Below, piece after piece: positions 38,382 to 47,625 of a stretch of 54,711 bases of DNA. Numbering within the stretch: the stretch's first letter is position 1; each line of letters starts with the position of its first letter. A program made the translations under genes and the position numbers. The notes under the pieces are model-generated. The model was given only the letters and a program-made list of their open reading frames with translations, was not told where the DNA came from and made no database searches. This DNA comes from an uncultured Bacteroidales bacterium (GTDB lineage: Bacteria > Bacteroidota > Bacteroidia > Bacteroidales > Bacteroidaceae), in the NCBI GenBank assembly GCA_902798615.1, contig CADBXL010000015.1:1-54711 (forward strand), in the 5' to 3' direction.

Positions 38382-38464
38382 ATTGAAATTATTGAAATAA
38401 TTGAAATTATCGCCCATTCTCGCAATCCGCAAAAAAGGATTTCAATTATTTCAATAATTTCAAT
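38382..38464. repeat. Perfect 26-bp inverted repeat
   Basis: Arms 38382-38407 and 38439-38464 are exact inverted copies built from ATTGAAAT-like words, with a 31-base loop. No gene inside. Confidence 0.8.
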
Positions 38465-38524
38465 TAAATTTGGACACACCTTTAATCATAAAGTAACGTG
38501 GTTCGATGCAAGTCCTTTCTTCCG

Positions 38525-38612
38525 CCCTTGCAAATCCCTACCAAATCCCATTTTTCTCCTATTCTACGGAACGGACCTGAAACGGAGGTGAAACGGACTT
38601 ATAACGGAATCA
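38525..38612. repeat. 11-bp periodic tract (CCC/AACGG type)
   Basis: Eight consecutive 11-bp units, changing from CCCTTGCAAAT and CCCTACCAAAT to GAACGGACCTG, AAACGGAGGTG and TAACGGAATCA. Confidence 0.7.
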
Positions 38613-38649
38613 CTTTATAGTGGAAAAAAAGAATGTTTTTTAGATTTGA

Positions 38650-39012
38650 AAAATAGAATTTTCATACTACTCTGCAACTCGTCACCCTCAACGTTGCAAG
38701 TCGTTGTGACTCTTATGGTTACAGCGGTGATTCATTTTAAAGCACTCGTCACCCACTCGCCACCAAAATCTTTGTATCTTGCTGACAATGTGTCCATTAC
38801 AAAGAAAATTCACTCGTCACCTCTTATCAACGATTTTAGGGTGACGAGTGAATTAACTCTGCAAATCATTCTATATCAATAGGATATACCACTTGAAGGT
38901 GACGAGTGGGTGACGAGTGAAACAAAATGAATCACCGCCGTAAATCTCTAACACATAAGCCTTTACAACGCTACGGGTGACGAGTTGCAGGGTTATGTAA
39001 AAATTCTATTTT
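38650..39012. repeat. 363-bp palindrome with eight ACTCGTCACC boxes
   Basis: Paired segments keep exactly the same axis (sum of coordinates 77662) over the whole length: AAAATAGAATTTT 38650/39012, ACTCGTCACC 38677/38985, GCGGTGATTCATTTT 38724/38938, and a 22-bp CACTCGTCACCC-containing block 38743-38764/38898-38919. Four boxes lie on each side in opposite orientation (one is CTCGCCACC). No open reading frame. Likely a MITE-type element or very large hairpin. Confidence 0.85.
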
Positions 39013-39017
39013 CCTGT

Positions 39018-39893
39018 TTACAACTCGCTATCTGAAAGCGAGAAGGTATTGCCCTTACTCATGTCTCCCGTTGTGAGACCGAGCTTCAGCCACTTCATTC
39101 TCTGTGCAGATGTACCATGAGTAAATGACTCAGGCATTGAATATCCCTGAGCCTTCTCCTGCAGATAGTTATCACCTATCACATGAGCACAATTGATAGC
39201 TTCCTCAATATCACCATCCTCCAGCGACTGGAAACGCTTGTTATCGTGATAAGCCCATACACCAGCATAGAAATCGGCAAGCAACTCCGTACGAACACTC
39301 ACCTTGTTTGCCTCTGCCTTTGACAGTTTTGACATCTGAGAGTGAGCCTTATCAAGGATTCCGAGCAGATACTCCACATGATGACCTACTTCATGAGCAA
39401 TAACGTATGCGTATGCGAAATCACCATCTGCACCAAGCTGTTTTTTCATAGATGTGAAGAAAGAAAGGTCGATATACAGGCATTGGTCAGCAGAGCAGTA
39501 GAAAGGTCCCATAGAAGCCTGTCCATTACCACAACCAGTTCTAACGCTACCCGTATAGAGTACCATCTTAGGTGGAACATATTCCTTACCCATGCCACGG
39601 AACACCTCTGTCCATACATCCTCAGTACCTGCAAGAATCTGACTTGAGAACTTAGCAAGTTCCTGTTCCTCAGCCGTAAACTCACGACCATTGTTCGACT
39701 GGGTTGTAACATTACCCATCTGCTGTTCAGCAACACTCTGTACAGCCTGGGACATATCACCTCCCGACATCCATGTGAATAACAGATAGATTATAATTCC
39801 GCCTATTCCAAGGCCACCTATTCCAGCAATACCTGATGCCTTACCACGACGGTCATCCACATTGCTACTTTCACGTCTTCCGTTTAGTTTCAT
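39018..39893 (-). CDS. Neutral zinc metallopeptidase, YpfJ family
   Basis: 291 residues. Short cytoplasmic start, one membrane helix at about 25-43 (IGGLGIGGIIIYLLFTW), then a catalytic domain with the zinc motif AYVIAHEVGHHVEYLLG and downstream ELLADFYAGVW with the third ligand, and a substrate-pocket region RTGCGNGQASMGPFYCSADQ. The family is of predicted membrane-anchored proteases without known substrate. The gene ends 6 bases from the 363-bp palindrome. Confidence 0.92.
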   Translation of the reverse strand: MKLNGRRESSNVDDRRGKASGIAGIGGLGIGGIIIYLLFTWMSGGDMSQAVQSVAEQQMGNVTTQSNNGREFTAEEQELAKFSSQILAGTEDVWTEVFRGMGKEYVPPKMVLYTGSVRTGCGNGQASMGPFYCSADQCLYIDLSFFTSMKKQLGADGDFAYAYVIAHEVGHHVEYLLGILDKAHSQMSKLSKAEANKVSVRTELLADFYAGVWAYHDNKRFQSLEDGDIEEAINCAHVIGDNYLQEKAQGYSMPESFTHGTSAQRMKWLKLGLTTGDMSKGNTFSLSDSEL

Positions 39894-40004
39894 AACTTTA
39901 AAAATTTGGCCTCTCTCCCCCGCCCTCCCCCATAGGGAGGTAGCCGGAATGCAAAAGGCATTAATTATTATTTTTCTATTTAATTTTCAAATTTCAATTG
40001 CTTG

Positions 40005-40841
40005 CTAAAGCTTCTCACCACAATGCTTGCAAAAACGGTCATCTTCATCCACTTTGCCTCCACATCTCGGACAAAGACCATCCTTTACGGCTTCCTTGGT
40101 TAAATCAACCATTGTTGCTGAAACAATACCCGTCGGCACAGCAATAATGGTATATCCCAGAACCATGACCATACCTGCAAGGAACCTACCAGTGGCAGTT
40201 ACAGGAACAATGTCGCCATAACCTACGGTCGTCATTGTCACGATAGCCCAATATATTGAGGTCGGGAGGTCAGAGAAAGCACTCTCTGAAGAGTTTCCTT
40301 CCATGATGAACATCAGAGTACCGATACAGATAACCAAAATCCACACAAAGAGGAAATACACCAGAATCTTTGTCATACTCCTTCTGATTGACTCAAGAAG
40401 CAAGAATCCCTCGTTGATGAAAGAGAACAACTTGAATATTCTGAATACCCTGATAAACCTGAATACCCTGAATACCAGCATATAACGGGCAGCAGGAAAC
40501 AGAAGTACAAGGTATGGAGGTATTGTTGCAAGAAAATCTATCACTCCGAAGAAACTGAGTGCATAGTCACGCTTTACAGGCGAGCAATATAGGCGAAGCA
40601 CGTAATCCGTGGTAAAGAATACGGTCAGGCAACCTTCTATTATCTCCAGCGCAAGCTTGAAACGGCCATCTACAATCTGCAGACTCTCCACGAACATCAC
40701 TATCAAACTGACCGAGATGGCAATCATCACCATAAGGTCAAACTTCCTTGCTGCAGGAGTCTCAGACCCAAATATGATATCATATAATCGAGTCTTGTCT
40801 TTAAGCAATGCTATGAGTTTCTTGAACATATCAGAATACAT
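40005..40841 (-). CDS. Voltage-gated K+ channel-type ion transporter with zinc ribbon
   Basis: 278 residues, six membrane helices. S4 has regularly spaced arginines (FRVFRFIRVFRIFKLF) and the pore motif is TMTTVGYGDIVP, so potassium selective. After S6 the tail carries CPRCG..FCKHCG, a four-cysteine zinc ribbon at the last 25 residues. Kv-like channels are common in bacteria; a zinc ribbon tail is common in the Bacteroidetes form and could serve in assembly. It stands 19 bases after the GldE-like gene, so probably co-transcribed. Confidence 0.92.
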   Translation of the reverse strand: MYSDMFKKLIALLKDKTRLYDIIFGSETPAARKFDLMVMIAISVSLIVMFVESLQIVDGRFKLALEIIEGCLTVFFTTDYVLRLYCSPVKRDYALSFFGVIDFLATIPPYLVLLFPAARYMLVFRVFRFIRVFRIFKLFSFINEGFLLLESIRRSMTKILVYFLFVWILVICIGTLMFIMEGNSSESAFSDLPTSIYWAIVTMTTVGYGDIVPVTATGRFLAGMVMVLGYTIIAVPTGIVSATMVDLTKEAVKDGLCPRCGGKVDEDDRFCKHCGEKL

Positions 40842-40860
40842 TTAGGTTTTACATTAATAG

Positions 40861-42171
40861 TCACTCCTTGCCTACCGTCACCTTCACTCTTGAGATTCTC
40901 CTCTGCTCTTTCTTGAGAACCTCGAAGGTCAGGTTCTTGAACTTCAGCACCTCATGGATGCTTGGGAAGTCTCCCTTAAGCTCAAGAAGTAATCCTGCTA
41001 AAGTGTCAGAGTCCTCTATTTCGTCAAAGAATTCATCGTCAAGGTCAAGTAAGCGAACAAAGTCTGTTAATTGAGTCTTACCTTCAAAGACATAGGTGTT
41101 GTATGTGAGTTTGGTGTATTGCATCTCTTCCTCATCATACTCGTCATTTATCTCACCAACAATCTCCTCAAGTATATCCTCAAGTGTTATCAAGCCGCTT
41201 GTACCTCCGAATTCATCCACCACAATGGCAATATGCACCTTGTTCTGCTGAAACTCACGGAGCAAGTCGTCTATCTTCTTTGTCTCAGGAACGAAATATG
41301 CCGAGCGGATAAGACTCTGCCAACGGAAGTTCTTTGGCTTGTCAATATGAGGCAGAAGGTCCTTGATATAGAGCACACCACGGATATTGTCCTGTGTGTT
41401 CTGCCAAACAGGTATTCTGCTATAGTTATTATCCGTCACGCTCTTCAGCACATCAGCAAAAGTATTCTTAATATCAAGTCCTACGATGTCCTGACGACTG
41501 GTCATAACCTCACGAACCATCTCGTCTCCAAAGCGGATAATACCCTGAAGCATACTCTCCTCTTCCTTGATGTCTTCCTTGTCCGTAAGTTCAAGTGCTT
41601 GTTCAAGGTCATCAACGCTAAGTACGTGATTCTTAGTCTGAACCACCTTCTCGGCTAACATTCCACTTGAGAGGAGAATTGTCTCCATAGGCCAGAAAAT
41701 CTGTCTGAAAAAGAGTATGCCCCTCACAGCTCTTCTACAGAATGTAAGTGGAGAGATTCGGCTATACACCTTTGGAATTATCTCTCCGAAAAGCAAGAGA
41801 AGGAAAGTCAGTAAAACCGTGATACACAGGAACTGCAACCAATAAGCCTCACCAAAATCAACCACACGTGCAAAGATGTAGTTGCACAGCATGATTATAG
41901 TGACATTGACAAAATTGTTCGTAATAAGAATAGTAGCAAGGGTTCTCTCGCTATCATCGCGCAGCATCTGAATGCTCTTATCACGTGAACTATGGTCAGG
42001 ATTCAATTCTGAAATATCCTTCGGTGAAAGACTGAAGAATGCTATCTCAGAGCCACTTGCAAAGCCTGAAAGCAATAGAAGAAAGCATACACCCACCAAC
42101 GAACACAGCACGCTCAACGTAGGAGCGTGCAGCGTTACCTGTGATATTTGGTCTATTATCAAGTCAAACAT
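40861..42171 (-). CDS. gldE: GldE-like CNNM/HlyC-CorC family protein
   Basis: 436 residues. N-terminal DUF21 membrane domain of about four helices (SGFASGSEIAFFSLSPKDI), two CBS motifs (residues about 215-330; VMTSRQDIVGLDI, VVDEFGGTSGLITLEDILEE) and a C-terminal CorC_HlyC domain. In Flavobacteria the homologue GldE supports gliding; in non-gliding Prevotella the function may be metal transport or type-IX secretion support. Next upstream gene is SSB, a gene order seen widely in Bacteroidetes. Confidence 0.85.
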   Translation of the reverse strand: MFDLIIDQISQVTLHAPTLSVLCSLVGVCFLLLLSGFASGSEIAFFSLSPKDISELNPDHSSRDKSIQMLRDDSERTLATILITNNFVNVTIIMLCNYIFARVVDFGEAYWLQFLCITVLLTFLLLLFGEIIPKVYSRISPLTFCRRAVRGILFFRQIFWPMETILLSSGMLAEKVVQTKNHVLSVDDLEQALELTDKEDIKEEESMLQGIIRFGDEMVREVMTSRQDIVGLDIKNTFADVLKSVTDNNYSRIPVWQNTQDNIRGVLYIKDLLPHIDKPKNFRWQSLIRSAYFVPETKKIDDLLREFQQNKVHIAIVVDEFGGTSGLITLEDILEEIVGEINDEYDEEEMQYTKLTYNTYVFEGKTQLTDFVRLLDLDDEFFDEIEDSDTLAGLLLELKGDFPSIHEVLKFKNLTFEVLKKEQRRISRVKVTVGKE

Positions 42172-42214
42172 TAATCATAAATTTAGGTCTCAGGAATGCC
42201 AACTCATAAAGCCG

Positions 42215-42589
42215 TCATTCAAAAGCTGTTCCCTGTGGGGATTCCGCATTCGGACGCTGTGATTTCGGAGTCAGCATTTCCATACTGTCAACAACAACCT
42301 CCGTAGTATATTGCCTCTGTCCCTTGGCATCATCGTACACACGATACTTCAAGCGTCCTTCGACATAGAGTTTATCGCCTTTACGCACATACGATTCAAC
42401 AACCTTAGCCAGACGATGATAGAACACGAGGTTATGCCAATCCGTGCGGTCGGGCACCTGAGTACCATTCGGCAGAGAATAGCCCCTCTCCGTCGTTGCA
42501 AGTCTCAACTGAGCCACCGCCTGGTCAGAGTCGTAGTAGTGAACGTCAGGATCCTTGCCCACGTTACCTATGAGCATCACCTTGTTCAT
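42215..42589 (-). CDS. ssb: Single-stranded DNA-binding protein
   Basis: 124 residues, OB fold: NKVMLIGNVGKDPDVHYYD, LRLATTERGY, WHNLVFYHRLAKVVESYVRKGDKLYVEG. The acidic C-terminal tip of canonical SSB (DDxPF) is not present; the protein ends QGTAFE, so it may be a chromosomal paralogue with weak partner binding. Its ATG overlaps the stop of the gene upstream (ATGA). Confidence 0.93.
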   Translation of the reverse strand: MNKVMLIGNVGKDPDVHYYDSDQAVAQLRLATTERGYSLPNGTQVPDRTDWHNLVFYHRLAKVVESYVRKGDKLYVEGRLKYRVYDDAKGQRQYTTEVVVDSMEMLTPKSQRPNAESPQGTAFE

Positions 42590-43131
42590 GCTTCAGGCTT
42601 GCAGGCACCAAGAAACTTGAAAGAATAGTTCTTACCCTTTGGAGAAGGGAACTGAGAACGTGAATCCACACGGGTGAGCAGATGGTCACAGATGCGGTTA
42701 TAGGCATCTAATCCAGACATAGCCTTGCACTGGGCAACGAATTGAGTGTCACGATACTCACACTTGCCCGTTGCAGGTGAAACTACCACGCGCTTGAAAT
42801 CCAACTTTCCCTCATACCAGCCATAACGCTCATCATTCAAGGCAACAATAATAGGACTCTCTCCCTTACTGGCACGTTCCATCGGACGCAAAGCCTTCTT
42901 AGCCTTGAAATCCTCCATTGTCTGAGCCTCGGTCTTGATTACGATAAAATATACGCGCGGACGTACCTTATATCTCTTTGGATAATATACGTTGGCAGCG
43001 GCATAGTCACGCAAGTCTTTCTCCAACTCACGTGTCATATTTATCTCTGAAATAGAAGAAAGGAAATCTATGGCTTCATCAACATTTGAAACCAGCAATT
43101 CACTATCAAAATATCTTAGGTATAAGTTCAT
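42586..43131 (-). CDS. Conserved protein of unknown function coupled to ssb
   Basis: 181 residues from the ATG at 43131 (MNLYLRYFDSELLVSNVDEA). The longer frame to 43263 is false since it reads through the tRNA-Gly gene. It contains a helical N terminus and a beta-rich part with RPRVYFIVIKTEAQ and RYGWYEGKLDFKRVVVSP. I do not recognise a family. The 4-base ATGA overlap with ssb suggests translational coupling and a role on DNA; this is inference. It lies about 70 bases downstream of a tRNA cluster and may be read from it. Confidence 0.75.
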   Translation of the reverse strand: MNLYLRYFDSELLVSNVDEAIDFLSSISEINMTRELEKDLRDYAAANVYYPKRYKVRPRVYFIVIKTEAQTMEDFKAKKALRPMERASKGESPIIVALNDERYGWYEGKLDFKRVVVSPATGKCEYRDTQFVAQCKAMSGLDAYNRICDHLLTRVDSRSQFPSPKGKNYSFKFLGACKPEA

Positions 43132-43202
43132 GGGCAATTGTAAAATAATAATAAAAACGTCTATAAACAAGAAAAGCCTCTTAAAAAGAGGCTTCAAAAC
43201 TT

Positions 43203-43278
43203 TGGAGCGGAAAACGGGACTCGGACCCGCGACCCCAACCTTGGCAAGGTTGTGCTCTACCAACTGAGCTATTTCCGC
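43203..43278 (-). tRNA. tRNA-Gly (GCC)
   Basis: Full cloverleaf on the minus strand from GCGGAAATAGCTC; anticodon loop CTTGCCAAG, acceptor closed by TTTCCGC and encoded CCA. Last gene of a four-tRNA cluster, identical to the copy at 43549-43624. Confidence 0.95.
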
Positions 43279-43286
43279 AAAATAAG

Positions 43287-43370
43287 TGAAGAGGAGGAGA
43301 CTCGAACTCCCACGTCACAATTGACACTACCCCCTCAAAGTAGCGCGTCTACCAATTCCGCCACCTCTCC
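43287..43370 (-). tRNA. tRNA-Leu (GAG)
   Basis: Class II tRNA with long variable arm; starts GGAGAGGTGG, anticodon GAG in the CTACTTTGAGGGGGTAG arm. CCA is not encoded. Confidence 0.92.
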
Positions 43371-43430
43371 GACTAATTTTCCTTACAAAAATCAAAAGCC
43401 ATTCCCCGAAAAAATCCTTCCTGGAATGAG

Positions 43431-43512
43431 TGCCCAAGACAGGACTCGAACCTGCACATCTCGCGACACACGCACCTGAAACGTGCGCGTCTACCAATTC
43501 CGCCACTTGGGC
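43431..43512 (-). tRNA. tRNA-Leu (CAG)
   Basis: Class II tRNA starting GCCCAAGTGG; anticodon CAG in CGTTTCAGGTGCG; acceptor CTTGGGC. CCA is not encoded. Confidence 0.92.
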
Positions 43513-43548
43513 AAGTTCTGCGCTTTAGTTTCTTGTTTGTTCAATAAA

Positions 43549-43624
43549 TGGAGCGGAAAACGGGACTCGGACCCGCGACCCCAACCTTGGCAAGGTTGTG
43601 CTCTACCAACTGAGCTATTTCCGC
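43549..43624 (-). tRNA. tRNA-Gly (GCC), second copy
   Basis: Same sequence as 43203-43278, with encoded CCA. First gene of the cluster Gly-Leu-Leu-Gly. Confidence 0.95.
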
Positions 43625-43689
43625 ATTTTCTATTATCTTTATACCCTTTTTCTGAAGTACTTCAGATAAGCATTTCTCTAAATGCGATG

Positions 43690-43720
43690 CAAAGGTACAA
43701 CTATTTTCTGAAACTGCAAA
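43690..43720 (-). promoter_or_regulatory. Promoter of the Gly-Leu-Leu-Gly tRNA cluster
   Basis: TTTG (43720-43717), 19-base spacer, TACCTTTG (43697-43690) on the minus strand. The region around the -7 box is almost identical to that of the second tRNA cluster. Confidence 0.75.
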
Positions 43721-43724
43721 ACTT

Positions 43725-44227
43725 TTTCCGTTTTTTTTCGTTGAAACCGTCATTTTTCTTTATCAGTTGACCTAAATCAACCTAAAAACATATCCTTTCC
43801 ACAAAAAACACGCCGTTTTTGATAATTTGTCACACTATGGCCAAGAATGACATTTCTGGGGGATTTCGCGCCTTTTCGCCTAATTTTACAGAAATAGCCG
43901 CTTAAATATCCATATCTCACTTACTCCCGATTAATTCGCAGAACCTAAAATAAATGACATTCCTGTTTTTTTCAAGGATTTTATTTCTATTTAGCCTTCC
44001 TTTTGTGGCTATCAAGCTCAACTTTCCGAAGGAACTTATAGCAGAAATCTCCCACATCCCCTTTTTCTCGATATTTCAACTGCAAAATTTCTATTGTTTT
44101 TCCCTTAAATTTAAAAAACAGAGAGAAAATCTGAGATCAAAACCTATGTAAAAAATCAGTCCCCAAATTACCGAAATTTGGCTATCCGATCTTCCCATCC
44201 ACGCTAACAATCGTCCCAATAAAATAA
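43725..44227. other. Non-coding stretch between tRNA cluster and pgk
   Basis: About 500 AT-rich bases. The only longer frame (65 codons, plus, 43954) is phenylalanine-rich and lacks promoter or family signal. No RNA gene seen. Confidence 0.5.
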
Positions 44228-44250
44228 GCCCACCGCATTGAGCGATGGGC
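44228..44250 (-). terminator. Terminator of pgk
   Basis: On the minus strand GCCCATCGC pairs with GCGGTGGGC, followed by TTATTTTATT, 25 bases after the pgk stop codon. Confidence 0.75.
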
Positions 44251-44274
44251 CTATATTATATTAAGGTGTAAATA

Positions 44275-45543
44275 TTAACCCTGGATAGCAGCTACGCCTG
44301 GGAGAACCTTACCCTCGATAGCCTCAAGAAGAGCACCACCACCAGTTGAGATGTAAGATACCTTATCGGTAAGACCGAACTTTGTGCAGCAAGCAACAGA
44401 GTCACCACCACCGATGAGAGAGAATGCACCCTCAGCAGTTGCAGCAGCGATAGCGTCGCCAATAGCCTTTGAACCAGCTGTGAAGTCGTCACACTCGAAC
44501 ACACCAGCAGGACCGTTCCAAAGAATAGTCTTACAGCCCTTGATAGCCTCAGCAAACTTCTTCTGAGCCTCAGGACCAGCATCAAGACCTTCCCAACCTG
44601 CAGGAATCTCGTTTGAAGGATAGTTCTCAATCTTAGCACCAGCCTTAACGCTCATTGAACCGAAGTCGAAGCCGTTGGTACATGTTGCGTCTGGAGCCAT
44701 AACGAGCTCTACACCGTTCTCCTTAGCGAGCTTCTCAACGTTGAGAGCAACGTCGAGCTTGTCAAGCTCTACGATAGAATCACCAATCTCACCATTGTGA
44801 GCCTTAGCGAATGTATATGTCATACCACCACAGAGGATGAGCTTATCAACCTTACCGAGAAGATTCTCAATGATACCAATCTTAGAAGACACCTTAGAAC
44901 CACCCATGATAGCGATGAATGGACGCTTGATGTTGTTGAGCACGTTGTCAACAGCAGTAACCTCCTTCTCCATGAGGAGACCGAGCATCTTGTTGTCAGC
45001 ATCGAAGTAATCAGCGATAACAGCAGTAGAAGCATGCTTACGGTGAGCTGTACCGAATGCATCCATTACATAGCAGTCAGCGTAAGAAGCAAGAGTCTTA
45101 GCGAATTCCTTCTGCTTAGCCTTCATCTCCTCCTTGGCAGCCTTGTATGCAGGGTCTTCCTTGTCGATACCAACTGGCTTACCCTCTTCCTCTGGGTAGT
45201 AACGGAGGTTCTCAAGAAGAAGTACCTCACCAGCCTTCAGAGAAGCAGCAGCCTCCTGAGCCTTTGCACAGTCAGGAGCGAACTTTACCTCAGCAACGCC
45301 GAGAGCAGCTGCAACTGCGTCCTTAATCTGAGCGAGAGAAAGCTCTGGCTTTACCTTACCCTTTGGCTTGCCCATGTGAGACATGATGATGAGAGCACCA
45401 CCTTTCTCAAGGATAAGCTTAAGTGTTGGAAGAGCACCACGGATACGAGTATCGTCAGTGATTTTGCCATCCTTCAAAGGTACATTGAAATCTACACGCA
45501 CGATTGCCTTCTTACCGGCAAAGTTGTAATCGTTAATCTTCAT
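44275..45543 (-). CDS. pgk: Phosphoglycerate kinase
   Basis: 422 residues, full length. Substrate-binding N terminus [16 protein letters not shown] and SHMGKPKGK, hinge region [18 protein letters not shown], nucleotide site NGPAGVFE and the C-terminal [13 protein letters not shown]. It catalyses the ATP-forming step from 1,3-bisphosphoglycerate to 3-phosphoglycerate in glycolysis. Single gene with its own terminator; a -7 box TACTTTTG lies at 45606-45599 on the minus strand. Confidence 0.98.
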   Translation of the reverse strand: MKINDYNFAGKKAIVRVDFNVPLKDGKITDDTRIRGALPTLKLILEKGGALIIMSHMGKPKGKVKPELSLAQIKDAVAAALGVAEVKFAPDCAKAQEAAASLKAGEVLLLENLRYYPEEEGKPVGIDKEDPAYKAAKEEMKAKQKEFAKTLASYADCYVMDAFGTAHRKHASTAVIADYFDADNKMLGLLMEKEVTAVDNVLNNIKRPFIAIMGGSKVSSKIGIIENLLGKVDKLILCGGMTYTFAKAHNGEIGDSIVELDKLDVALNVEKLAKENGVELVMAPDATCTNGFDFGSMSVKAGAKIENYPSNEIPAGWEGLDAGPEAQKKFAEAIKGCKTILWNGPAGVFECDDFTAGSKAIGDAIAAATAEGAFSLIGGGDSVACCTKFGLTDKVSYISTGGGALLEAIEGKVLPGVAAIQG

Positions 45544-45682
45544 AATTTCTTTTTGATATTATATAATAAAATGTGATTAATATTAACTATATCAAGGCAA
45601 AAGTACAAAAAAAAGCTGATATACGAGAACAAAATGCAATCTTTTTTATTCCTTAGGCGACAAAAACGTTTTTTTGACAACT

Positions 45683-46531
45683 CTATTTTGCATTTTGCAT
45701 TGATGCGCCTGACACCTTCGACATCTTTCGCTGGCTATATTCCAGAAGTTCCGCCAATGCCATATCCTTATGCGACTGCATGAAAGCATCAACCTTGAAA
45801 GTCTCTGAATGACCGAAGAATTCCTCGCCAAGCAACTTGTTGACCACATACCATATACATTGGAGATGGAAATCCCTTTCCGACTGCGAAGACTGAGCGA
45901 AATCGCCGAACGGAAACTGACTAAGCAGGTATATGCTCATACATTCTGGTATCATATACTCTCTCGTCATCTGCCTGCGCTGTTGCTCGTCAAAGAAACG
46001 TTTATATACAGGATAGTCAGAACCGAGATATTTTTCAAGCGAAATGCCCACACGACGGCCACAGACCACGATACTCTGCTCAAAATCTCCTATCTGGGTA
46101 TATACATCAGGAAGCTCGACATCAGGAAGAAGGCGCTGCATACGGTTAAGGCAACTGCGCAACTGCTCATTCTCCTTATCCATATTGGCAAAAGTATCAG
46201 TAACATCTTCAATAGCTGTAGAAAGAGTGGAATCTTCATAATATTCAAGGATTCTCTCGTTCATCCCCGACTCTCCCAGCACACCTATCTTCAGAAGACT
46301 TTCCACAAGAGCACGTGTCTCCACAATATATGTCGTGCGCATCTTCTGTAATGCAGAATAGTCTCCCGTGGTAAGATACCTCACCTGCAACAGGTCATAC
46401 CTGCGGATAGGCATGGACGAGTCATCAAGACTGCTTATCGGGGTTCCATCCCCAAAAGAACAGCCCACAAGAACCAACGACACGAATAGCGCCATTATTG
46501 CAGGAAACAGGTATTTTTTCACGATACACAC
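45683..46531 (-). CDS. GldB-like lipoprotein
   Basis: 282 residues. Signal peptide with lipobox (LVLVGC). The segments RYDLLQVRYLTTGDY, GISLEKYLGSDYPVYKRFF and YMIPECMSIYLLSQFP resemble the GldB-type gliding lipoprotein family, but I place it there on pattern only. GldB supports gliding and SprA-type secretion in Flavobacteria; here the role is likely in type IX secretion or envelope. No other gld gene is adjacent. Confidence 0.55.
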   Translation of the reverse strand: MCIVKKYLFPAIMALFVSLVLVGCSFGDGTPISSLDDSSMPIRRYDLLQVRYLTTGDYSALQKMRTTYIVETRALVESLLKIGVLGESGMNERILEYYEDSTLSTAIEDVTDTFANMDKENEQLRSCLNRMQRLLPDVELPDVYTQIGDFEQSIVVCGRRVGISLEKYLGSDYPVYKRFFDEQQRRQMTREYMIPECMSIYLLSQFPFGDFAQSSQSERDFHLQCIWYVVNKLLGEEFFGHSETFKVDAFMQSHKDMALAELLEYSQRKMSKVSGASMQNAK

Positions 46532-46631
46532 AGATTAAACAATCATTTTATGGAAAATCTGCTGCAAAAGTAGTAAAAAATCCTCACTTCTGCAAATTTT
46601 AAGTAAAATTTATTTAATTTTTGTTTAAATT

Positions 46632-47564
46632 TTAATACAAATATATTCTGTCGCCCACTTTGGCTGAATAATCAAGAGGCAGCCTGTTCCAAATATAGAG
46701 ACGTGAAAGACGAACTCCATAATGCTGGGCAATAGAATAAAGGCTCTCGCCGTTCTTCACCACATGATAGCGGCCACGATACTCCTTGACAGCATGTTTC
46801 TGCTTTTTCAACAGATACACCACGTCACCATCGGCAAGCATCTCAACCTTGTCGCGCTCATTATACTTCGCAAGCTTAACCGCACTGATTCTCAGCTCCT
46901 TGCTAAGACTCGCAAAAGTATCTCCATGACGTGCTATGACATAATAATTCTTGTTGTAGGAATACAGGCGATGTGGCTGTTGTCCCTGCAACTGCACCTT
47001 CGGACTTGTCACAGAATGCTTCAACACAAAAGTATTTACGCTCTTCTGTGTGTCGTACTGATACAACTGGTAAGCCTCGATGATATTGATAAGTTTCTGG
47101 GCGTATGTAGGACTTGTAGCATATCCACAGGCTTTCAGACCATGCGCCCATCCCTTATAGTCGGTCACCTTCAGACGAAACAGGCTCTGATAGCGTGGAC
47201 GCTGAAGGAATTTACTATGGTCCTCATAACTCGCACGGGGATTGTTATACACACGGAAACATTCGTTAGGAGCATCATCATCACGGAGCATCGTAGGACC
47301 AGTCCAATCATGACACTTGATACCAAAGTGATTGTTACCCATAGTGGCCAACGTGCTTCTACCAGCCGAACTCTCAAGAAGTCCCTGCGCAAGAGTGATA
47401 CTTGCAGGAATAGAGTACCTTCTCATCTGCTCAATAGCAAGTTCCTTGTAAATCTCGATATACTGCTGGTACACGGCATTCGTCTTGACCTGCCCCGACA
47501 AATCGCTGGTACAGCCCAAAGCGGCAACTAACAGAATAATATGTAGGTGTCTTTTGATGCTCAC
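46632..47564 (-). CDS. GH73 glucosaminidase with LysM domains
   Basis: 310 residues from the GTG at 47564, or 318 from the GTG at 47588; the nearer start gives a normal signal peptide (SIKRHLHIILLVAALGC). The GH73 domain covers about 30-170: SIPASITLAQGLLESSAGRS with the catalytic Glu, NNHFGIKCHDW and AHGLKACGYAT. Two LysM domains follow (YVIARHGDTFASLSKEL; YHVVKNGESLYSIAQHYGV). It cleaves peptidoglycan glycan chains. The gene starts about 40-60 bases after a tRNA-Glu gene on the same strand with no promoter between them. Confidence 0.9.
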   Translation of the reverse strand: MSIKRHLHIILLVAALGCTSDLSGQVKTNAVYQQYIEIYKELAIEQMRRYSIPASITLAQGLLESSAGRSTLATMGNNHFGIKCHDWTGPTMLRDDDAPNECFRVYNNPRASYEDHSKFLQRPRYQSLFRLKVTDYKGWAHGLKACGYATSPTYAQKLINIIEAYQLYQYDTQKSVNTFVLKHSVTSPKVQLQGQQPHRLYSYNKNYYVIARHGDTFASLSKELRISAVKLAKYNERDKVEMLADGDVVYLLKKQKHAVKEYRGRYHVVKNGESLYSIAQHYGVRLSRLYIWNRLPLDYSAKVGDRIYLY

Positions 47565-47625
47565 GACGTAAAAACAATTAAGCGGCACTCAAAATACACA
47601 TTGAGTACCGCACATATTCAGTTTG

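Noticed and set aside
43131-43263. N-terminal extension of the gene upstream of ssb
   Set aside because: The extra residues are a translation of tRNA-Gly; ATG at 43131 is a better start.
43954-44151. 65-codon plus-strand frame
   Set aside because: Phe-rich, no promoter, no similarity recognised.
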